Below are positions 58,164 through 64,000 of a DNA stretch of 64,000 nucleotides, one piece after another. Source of the stretch: an uncultured Oscillospiraceae bacterium (GTDB lineage: Bacteria; Bacillota; Clostridia; Oscillospirales; Oscillospiraceae); the NCBI GenBank assembly GCA_934589225.1, contig CAKTNS010000002.1, positions 1 to 64,000 on the forward strand, in the 5' to 3' direction. A program made the translations under genes and the position numbers. Positions within the stretch are counted from its first letter, which is position 1, and the number at the start of each line of letters is the position of its first letter. The notes beneath the pieces are model-generated. The model was given only the letters and a program-made list of their open reading frames with translations, was not told the origin of the DNA and did no database searches.

Positions 58164-60587
58164 TTATTTCACGATCAGGTTGACCAGCTTGTTTTTGACC
58201 ACAATGGTCTTCACAATGCTGCCCCCCTGCTTTTCCAGGAACCGGGCGATTTTTTCATCCGCCAAGGCATTCTTTACAACGGTGTCGTTGTCCAGGTCCG
58301 CCTCCATCTGGACGGTGCCCCGCATTTTGCCGTTGATCTGGACCGCCATGGTGACCTCCTGGTCCTTGCACTTTTCCTCGTCATAGGTGGGCCAGGGCTC
58401 GTAGGCGATGGTGTGGTCATGGCCCAGCAGCTGCCAGAGCTCTTCACCCACATGGGGAATGATGCAGGAGATCATCTTCACGAAGCCCTCGGCGTAGGCC
58501 TTGGGGCAGGAGCCGTTTTTATAGACCTCGTTGACAAAGACCATCATCTGGGCAATGGCGGTGTTGAAGCCCAGGGACTCAAAGTCCGAGGTGACCTTCT
58601 TCACGGTCTGGTGGTAGATTTTGGTCAGCTTGCCATCATCCGTTTCGGTAATGTTGGCAGGCTCGGAGAAGAAATTCCAGACCCGGTTGATGAACTTCTT
58701 GGCACCGGCCACGCCCTGGGCGCTCCAGGGCTTGGAGACCTCCAGGGGGCCCATGAACATTTCATACAGCCGCAGAGTATCCGCGCCGTAATCTCTGACG
58801 ATGTCGCTGGGGTTCACCACGAACTCCGGGAAGCGCTTGCCCATCTTGATGCCGTTCTCGCCCAGGATCATGCCCTGGTGGACCAGCTTCCGGAAGGGCT
58901 CCTTCACGGGGGACAGGCCCTCATCATAGAGGAAGCGGTTCCAGATCCGGGAGTACATCAGGTGGCCCACGGCGTGCTCCGGGCCGCCCACGTAGAGGTC
59001 CACGGGCATCCAGTGCTTCAGAAGCTCCTGATTGCAGAACTCTTTGTCGTTCTTGGGGTCAATATAGCGCATATAGTACCAGGAGGAACCGGCGGAACCG
59101 GGCATGGTAGAGGTCTCCCGGGTACCCTTGATGCCGTGGCGGTCATACTGCTTCCACTGCGTGGCGTTTTCCAGAGGGGCCTGGCCGTTGCGGCCCTTGT
59201 AGTCCTCCAGCTCGGGAAGGATCACAGGCAGCTCCTCATCAGGGACAAAATAGGTCTTGCCGTCCTGGGTATACACGCAGGGTACGGGCTCGCCCCAGTA
59301 TCTCTGGCGGGCGAAGATCCACTCCCGGAAGTGGTAGTTGATTTTTCTTCTGGCCACGCCCATGGCTTCCAGCTTCCGGGTGATGGCCTCCTTGGCCTCC
59401 TCCACAGTAAGCCCTGAGAACTCCTCGGAGTTTACCAGGCGGCAGCCCTTGCCCAGGTAGTCCTGCTTTTCAAAGGCGCATTCGGAAACATCCCGGCCCT
59501 CAATGACCTGGATCATGGGGATGTTGTGGGCCACGGCGTACTCAAAGTCCCGCTGATCGTGGCTGGGCACGGCCATAACGGCGCCGGTGCCGTAGTTTGC
59601 CAAGACAAAGTCACCGATGAACACGGGGACCTGCTTGCCGTTGACGGGGTTGATGGCGTAAACGCCCTTCAGGGGGCAGCCGGTCTTGCCCTTGTTCAGC
59701 TCCGTCCGGTCCATGTCGCTCTTCTTGGCGGTCTCGGCAATGTAGGCGTTGACCTCGTCCTTGTTTTCGATGCGGTCCATCAGGTCCTGCACGATCTTGC
59801 CGTCAGGGGCCAGGACCATGAAGGTGATGCCGTAAATGGTTTCAATGCAGGTGGTGTAGATGGAGAAATCTCCGCCGCCTGCCAGCTTGAAGTCCACTTC
59901 CACACCGGTGGATTTGCCGATCCAGTTCCGCTGAATTTCCTTGGTGGATTCCGGCCAGTCGATCTCGTTCAGGCCCTCCAGGAGCTTTTCGGCAAAGGCG
60001 GGCTGATCGATGACCCACTGCATCATGTTTTTCTTCACCACGGGATAGCCGCCCCGCTCGGACTTGCCGTCAATGACCTCGTCGTTGCTGAGCACGGTGC
60101 CCAGCTCCTCGCACCAGTTCACCGGCATTTCAATGCGCTTGGCATAGCCCGCCTCATAGAGCTTCTTGAAAATCCACTGGGTCCACTTGTAGAAGCTGGG
60201 GTCGGAGGTGGCGATCATCTTGGACCAGTCGTAGTCAAAGCCCAGCTCCTCCAGCTGCTTGGAGAAGGTCTTGATGTTCTCCTGGGTGAAGCCCTCGGGG
60301 TGGTTGCCGGTGTTGATGGCGTACTGCTCGGCAGGCAGACCGAAGGAGTCATAGCCCATGGGGTGGAGCACATTGTAGCCCTGCATCCGCTTCATCCGGG
60401 ACATGATGTCCGTGGCGGTGTAGCCCTCGGGATGGCCCGCATGGAGGCCTACGCCGGAGGGGTAGGGGAACATATCCAGGACATAATACTTGGGCTTGGA
60501 AAAATCCCAGACATCCGTGTGGAAGGTATCGTTTTCCTTCCAGTACTTGTGCCACTTTTCTTCAATTTTTGCGAAATCGTAATTCAT
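58164..60587 (-). CDS. leuS: Leucyl-tRNA synthetase
   Basis: 807 residues from the ATG at 60587 (MNYDFAKIEEKWHKYW); the ATG four codons upstream touches AGGAG, too close. HIGH-type motif PYPSGVGLHAGHPEGY, an editing domain with the conserved GTGAVMAVPSHDQRDFEYA, and a KMSKS-like NGIKMGKRFPEFVVNPSDIV, a variant I associate with Firmicute LeuRS. The C-terminal anticodon-binding region is complete. First part of the leuS-rsfS-nadD-yqeK-yhbY-rdgB-ftsY gene row. Confidence 0.97.
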   Translation of the reverse strand: MNYDFAKIEEKWHKYWKENDTFHTDVWDFSKPKYYVLDMFPYPSGVGLHAGHPEGYTATDIMSRMKRMQGYNVLHPMGYDSFGLPAEQYAINTGNHPEGFTQENIKTFSKQLEELGFDYDWSKMIATSDPSFYKWTQWIFKKLYEAGYAKRIEMPVNWCEELGTVLSNDEVIDGKSERGGYPVVKKNMMQWVIDQPAFAEKLLEGLNEIDWPESTKEIQRNWIGKSTGVEVDFKLAGGGDFSIYTTCIETIYGITFMVLAPDGKIVQDLMDRIENKDEVNAYIAETAKKSDMDRTELNKGKTGCPLKGVYAINPVNGKQVPVFIGDFVLANYGTGAVMAVPSHDQRDFEYAVAHNIPMIQVIEGRDVSECAFEKQDYLGKGCRLVNSEEFSGLTVEEAKEAITRKLEAMGVARRKINYHFREWIFARQRYWGEPVPCVYTQDGKTYFVPDEELPVILPELEDYKGRNGQAPLENATQWKQYDRHGIKGTRETSTMPGSAGSSWYYMRYIDPKNDKEFCNQELLKHWMPVDLYVGGPEHAVGHLMYSRIWNRFLYDEGLSPVKEPFRKLVHQGMILGENGIKMGKRFPEFVVNPSDIVRDYGADTLRLYEMFMGPLEVSKPWSAQGVAGAKKFINRVWNFFSEPANITETDDGKLTKIYHQTVKKVTSDFESLGFNTAIAQMMVFVNEVYKNGSCPKAYAEGFVKMISCIIPHVGEELWQLLGHDHTIAYEPWPTYDEEKCKDQEVTMAVQINGKMRGTVQMEADLDNDTVVKNALADEKIARFLEKQGGSIVKTIVVKNKLVNLIVK

Positions 60588-60605
60588 GGAACCTGACATC
60601 TCCTG

Positions 60606-60977
60606 TTAATTTGTGGGCTCTGCCACAATAATATCTTTCAAATCAATGCGCTCCGCGTCTGCCCACAGCCGCTCCAGGGCGTAAAACTGCCGGGCCTCCT
60701 CGGTAAAGACGTGAACAACGATGCTGCCGTAGTCCAGCAGCTCCCAGGAATTGCCCCGGTGGCCTTCACGGCTCAGCATGGTCTCCCCCAGCTGCTCCAG
60801 GGTGTACTCAGCGTAGTCGCAGAGGGTCTTGACGTGGGTATTGGAGGTACCGGTGCAGATCAGGAAGTAGTCCGCCAGAGAGCTGATCTTGTCGATTTTC
60901 AGCAGCTCAATATCCATGCCCTTTTTGGAATCCAGGGCCTTGGTGACCTCATAGGCGATCTGTTTGGGTGTAAGCAT
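60606..60977 (-). CDS. rsfS: Ribosome silencing factor RsfS
   Basis: 123 residues, AAAGGAA upstream. Landmarks: LTPKQIAYEVTKALDSKKGMDIELLKI, SLADYFLICTGTSNTHVKTLCDYAEY, GHRGNSWELLDYGSIVVHVFTEEAR (key GNSWELLDYGSIVVHVF). RsfS binds L14 and blocks subunit joining under starvation. Lies between leuS and the nadD-yqeK fusion, the usual neighbourhood. Confidence 0.96.
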   Translation of the reverse strand: MLTPKQIAYEVTKALDSKKGMDIELLKIDKISSLADYFLICTGTSNTHVKTLCDYAEYTLEQLGETMLSREGHRGNSWELLDYGSIVVHVFTEEARQFYALERLWADAERIDLKDIIVAEPTN

Positions 60978-60999
60978 GTATTTGTATTCCTTTCTTGGC

Positions 61000-62177
61000 T
61001 TAGAGTGTTTGTCCGTTTAAATAGGCCAGGGCCTGCCGGGATGCCGGGGACACCTCGCCCCCCTGCTCCGCCAGATGCTCCAGGGTCATTTCAAGCCCCA
61101 GTTTCAACGCCCCCCGAATGTCGGAAAAGGCCAGGGAGCGCAGGGTCTCCACCCCGGGGAAATCCCGGTTGGGCTCCATATAGTCTGCCACATAAATAAT
61201 GGTTTCCAGCAGGTTCATGTTGGCCTTGCCGGTGGTGTGGGATTCAATGGCGGAGACCACCGCTTCATTTTCCCCAAATATCCGCTGGGCCACCAGGCTG
61301 CCTGTGAGAGCATGGAGGGTTTTGGGGTATTTTCTGGAAAAATCATCCAATATTTTACCATAGGCCTGACACAAAGTCAATTGCAGGGGCCCGTCCAAAG
61401 CCTTGGTGATGTCGTGGAGAAGCCCGGCCCTGCCGGCATCCACTTCGTTTGCCCCCCAGCGCTTGGCCAGCTCCACCGCCGTATCCCGGCAGCCCAGCAC
61501 ATGGCGCACCCGGTTGGGGTTTAAGAGCCGCACCACCACCTGCTGAAGCTCCTCCATGGGAAGATTCTTGAAATCCGCCCCGGAATCGTAGAGCCCTTCC
61601 CGGCGGATGTAGTCCAGGACTTGGGGGCTTAAAAAGGATGCCCCGGCCCCAAAGGCGATGAGCCTCCGCAGCTGGGTGGAGGAAATGGCCGTTATGGGAT
61701 TATCCAGCATCATGACCCGGCCCCCCAGGGCCTCCAGGGCCGCCTTGCCCTGATTCAAAAGCTGCTCTTCCTTTTTTTCTCCCCGGCGCAGGGCCGCCAC
61801 CGTGGCAAGCTTCAGAATTTCCGCCCCGTTTCTCCATTGGGGAAGCTTTAAAAACTGGTCCGTGCCCAGCAGCAGAAAGAGTTCTGCCCCGGGGTGCTGC
61901 CGGGAAAGGGCGCAGAGCGTTTCATAGGTCAGCCCTTCCCCGGTAAGCTCCAGGTCCGAAACCTGCAGCCAGGGGGTGTCTGCCGCCGCCAGGGTCAGCA
62001 TTTGCAGTCTCTGGGCATCGTCGGCACCGCTTTCCGGCCGGGGCTTTCCCGGGGTCTGCCGGTCCGGCATCAGAAAAAGTGTTGTAAGTCCCAAGGTTTC
62101 CGCCGCATAGGCGGCGCTGCGGATGTGCCCCACATGGGGCGGATTGAAAGAGCCTCCGAAAATACCGATTTTTTCCA
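61000..62177 (-). CDS. NadD-YqeK fusion: nicotinate-nucleotide adenylyltransferase and HD phosphohydrolase
   Basis: 392 residues from the ATG at 62177 (GGGGAGAG upstream). The first ~200 are NadD: IGIFGGSFNPPHVGHIRSA (nucleotidyltransferase HxGH), LFLLLGTDQFLKLPQW, NPITAISSTQLRRLI. The second half is YqeK: RVRHVLGCRDTAVELAKRWG, AGLLHDITKALD (HD motif), ESHTTGKANMNLLETIIYVADYMEP. YqeK hydrolyses diadenosine tetraphosphate in related bacteria. In many Firmicutes the two are adjacent genes; here they are one chain. Confidence 0.95.
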
Positions 62178-62252
62178 TTTTCTCTCCCCTTTTCCACTGC
62201 GCCGGAGCCATACTCTACCAGTTTACAGGCCCACCGGCATCCTGTTTGTCTC

Positions 62253-62726
62253 TTACCGCTCCTTTTGCCGGAGCTGCTTTTCCCGGTCCCGCTCGATGGC
62301 CTTTTCCACGGCCTTCTCCTTAAAATAGGCATTGCGCTGCTCCCGCACCAGCTTGGCGGCGTGGCGGCGGGCACGGATGCCCTTGCGAACGGGGTCAGAC
62401 TTGCTCACAGGGGTCTCCTTCCGCTTGGCCCGGCCGGTCATGTTCCGCTGGGCCTGGAGCTTTTCGCTGAACCGGTAGATCACAAACTTGGTGCCCACAC
62501 AGGCAACGCCCTCGGCATCGGTGGCCTCACAGATGGCCTGGCTCACCTCCTGGGGAGACATCAGCGCCCCCTCCAGGACCTTGCCCTTGACCAATTCTCT
62601 GGCGGTGAGCTGGTTTTCCGCTTCCGCGATGACCGCCTCCGTTACGCCGCCCTTGCCCACCATGAGGGTGGTATCCAACTGATTGGACTTTGCTCTCAGC
62701 TCCGCCCGTTCCTTACTGTTCAGCAT
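62253..62726 (-). CDS. yhbY: YhbY-type RNA-binding protein with a basic C-terminal tail
   Basis: 157 residues. The CRS1-YhbY domain is residues 1-97 (LNSKERAELRAKSNQLDTTLMVGKGGVTEAV, LVKGKVLEGALMSPQEVSQAICEATD, GTKFVIYRFSEK). These proteins associate with pre-50S subunits. A charged tail (RAKRKETPVSKSDPVRKG, NAYFKEKAVEKAIERDREKQL) extends beyond the usual ~97 residues. Overlaps rdgB by 14 bases. Confidence 0.93.
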   Translation of the reverse strand: MLNSKERAELRAKSNQLDTTLMVGKGGVTEAVIAEAENQLTARELVKGKVLEGALMSPQEVSQAICEATDAEGVACVGTKFVIYRFSEKLQAQRNMTGRAKRKETPVSKSDPVRKGIRARRHAAKLVREQRNAYFKEKAVEKAIERDREKQLRQKER

Positions 62727-63318
62727 AGCCTGCCTCCTTTAGTTTCTCATAAAAAATCTTCAAAGCCTCTCCCCGATGGGACACCTGGTTTTTCTGTTCC
62801 TGGGGAACCTGGGCCAGGGTCTTGCCGAAGGGGGGATAGTAAAAAATGGGATCGTAGCCAAAACCGCCCTCTCCCTCCGGGGCACGGGTCACAAAGCCGT
62901 GGACCTCGCCCCGGGCCTGGATGGTGGTGCCCTCCGGGGTCACCAAGGTGATGACACAGACGAACTGGGCCTGCCGCTGATCGTCCGGTACCTGCTCCAT
63001 GTTGCGCAGCAGCAGCTGCACCCGTCCGGCATCGTCTAACGTCTCGTCAAAGCCATAGCGGGCGGAGTAAATGCCCGGCTCTCCGTTTAAGGCATCCACC
63101 GCGATGCCGGAATCGTCCGCCAGCGCCGGAAGACCCGTTGCCTGCATGACGGCATTGGCCTTTAAAAAGGAGTTTTCCTCAAAGGTGCTGCCGGTCTCCT
63201 CCACATCGATGTCCACGCCCAGCTCCGACTCCAGCACCAGCTGGATGTTGAATTTTTCCGTGATCTGGCTGATTTCCACCAGCTTGTGCTTGTTTTTGCT
63301 TGCCAAAACGACTTTCAT
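62713..63318 (-). CDS. rdgB: XTP/dITP diphosphatase (RdgB/HAM1 family)
   Basis: 201 residues. Landmarks: VVLASKNKHKLVEISQI, ETGSTFEENSFLKA, LPALADDSGIAVDALNGEPGIYSARYG (substrate/metal site), GEGGFGYDPIFYYPPFGKT, VSHRGEALKIF. Removes non-canonical purine nucleotides. It lies 12 bases downstream of ftsY and overlaps yhbY. Confidence 0.96.
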   Translation of the reverse strand: MKVVLASKNKHKLVEISQITEKFNIQLVLESELGVDIDVEETGSTFEENSFLKANAVMQATGLPALADDSGIAVDALNGEPGIYSARYGFDETLDDAGRVQLLLRNMEQVPDDQRQAQFVCVITLVTPEGTTIQARGEVHGFVTRAPEGEGGFGYDPIFYYPPFGKTLAQVPQEQKNQVSHRGEALKIFYEKLKEAGYAEQ

Positions 63319-63329
63319 TGGTCTTCTCC

Positions 63330-64000
63330 TTACAGCAGGGCGTTGACGAAGTCCTCCGCCACAAAGGGCATGAGGTCCTCTGCCTTTTCGCCTACACCGA
63401 TGAATTTCACGGGAATTTGCAGGGTGTTGGCCACGGCAATGACGATGCCGCCCTTGGCGGTGCCGTCCAGCTTGGTCACGGCCAGAGCCGTCACCCCGGC
63501 GATCTCCTTAAACTGCTTGGCCTGGATAAGGCCGTTCTGGCCGGTGGTACCGTCCAGCACCAGCAGTACCTCCCGGGCGGCGTTGGGCAGCTCCCGCTCC
63601 ACAATGCGGCTGATTTTGTTCAGCTCGTTCATCAGGTTCTGCTTGTTGTGCAGCCGTCCCGCGGTATCCACGATGATGACATCCACGTTCCGGGTCTTGG
63701 CGGACTGAATGCCATCATAAACCACGGAGGCCGGGTCGGCTCCCTCGTGCTGCCGCACGATGTCCGCGCCGCTGCGCTCCGCCCAGATTTCCAGCTGGTC
63801 CGCCGCGGCGGCACGGAAGGTGTCCCCTGCCACCAGCAGCACCTTCTTGCCCTGGTCGCAGAGCTGCTTGGCGATTTTGCCGATGGTGGTGGTCTTGCCC
63901 ACGCCGTTGACACCGATGACCAGGATCACGCTGGGGGTGGTGGAAAGGTCCAGCTCCGGAGAACCCACGCTGACCATCTCCGCTAAAATACGCCGCAGGG
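63330..64000 (-). CDS. ftsY: Signal recognition particle receptor FtsY, C-terminal part (partial)
   Basis: About 223 codons of the NG GTPase domain; the reading frame is open to the window edge, so the N-terminal acidic part lies outside. G1 VNGVGKTTTIGKIAKQL, DTFRAAAADQLEIWAER, G3 DTAGRLHNKQNLMNELNKI, G4 TKLDGTAKGG, and the end PVKFIGVGEKAEDLMPF. The signature of FtsY versus Ffh is the closing IGVGEKAEDLMPF. Targets SRP-ribosome complexes to the membrane. Confidence 0.97.
   Translation of the reverse strand, partial: LRRILAEMVSVGSPELDLSTTPSVILVIGVNGVGKTTTIGKIAKQLCDQGKKVLLVAGDTFRAAAADQLEIWAERSGADIVRQHEGADPASVVYDGIQSAKTRNVDVIIVDTAGRLHNKQNLMNELNKISRIVERELPNAAREVLLVLDGTTGQNGLIQAKQFKEIAGVTALAVTKLDGTAKGGIVIAVANTLQIPVKFIGVGEKAEDLMPFVAEDFVNALL

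Overview
The window looks like a chromosome segment of a GC-rich anaerobic gut Firmicute, probably Oscillospirales. The evidence is the Clostridia-type gene order rpsU / leuS-rsfS-nadD-yqeK-yhbY-rdgB-ftsY, the strong AAGGAGG ribosome binding sites, the TTGACA/TATAAT-type promoters, and a dispersed 'GTAGGGGCGGC...GCCGCCC' intergenic repeat of a kind I associate with this group. The species assignment is inference. No tRNA, rRNA or CRISPR array was seen.

Region 1 (1 to about 35.9 kb) is the right-hand part of an integrative conjugative element of the Tn1549/CTn type. It opens inside the 3' end of a group II intron that interrupts the VirB4-like ATPase gene. The conjugation-surface module follows: an M23+NlpC/P60 wall hydrolase, DUF4315 and DUF4366 proteins, and a very large thioester/SpaA adhesin fused in frame to its own class B sortase. 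Next come an AbiE-type toxin-antitoxin pair with a duplicated palindromic operator, a nucleotide-metabolism trio (DUF1599/MazG-like protein, divergent ThyX, dUTPase), an XRE regulator with a divergent SLOG protein, topoisomerase III, MobC, a MobP-like relaxase and a candidate oriT.

Region 2 (20.8 to 32.0 kb) is the cargo of that element. A LysR regulator precedes an eleven-gene, same-strand run: three secreted lipoprotein alpha/beta hydrolases, two outward-facing flavodoxins, two cytoplasmic flavodoxin-like FMN reductases, an iron alcohol dehydrogenase, a CMD-cupin fusion, two aldo-keto reductases and a DUF4405 membrane cytochrome-like protein. I read it as a mobile, regulated two-sided redox/detoxification system; its substrate is unknown. 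The element ends with a small winged-helix protein, a sigma-like protein, a TnpW-like protein and a large serine recombinase. Just after it lies a short coding remnant that looks like the tail of a host gene broken by the insertion.

Region 3 (36.1 to 64 kb) is ordinary chromosome: a TAXI-TRAP transporter, a uracil permease with a leader attenuator, an ApbE-like membrane protein, and a five-gene Opp-type ABC operon in which four of the five subunits carry unusual extra or rearranged segments. It continues with pyruvate phosphate dikinase with an added helical tail, a DUF2284 protein, a 760-bp intergenic repeat mosaic, an ECF sigma/anti-sigma-like pair, and the rpsU and leuS-ftsY housekeeping block. 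The Opp operon, with a substrate-binding protein that reads as circularly permuted, and the redox cargo are the two most interesting systems.
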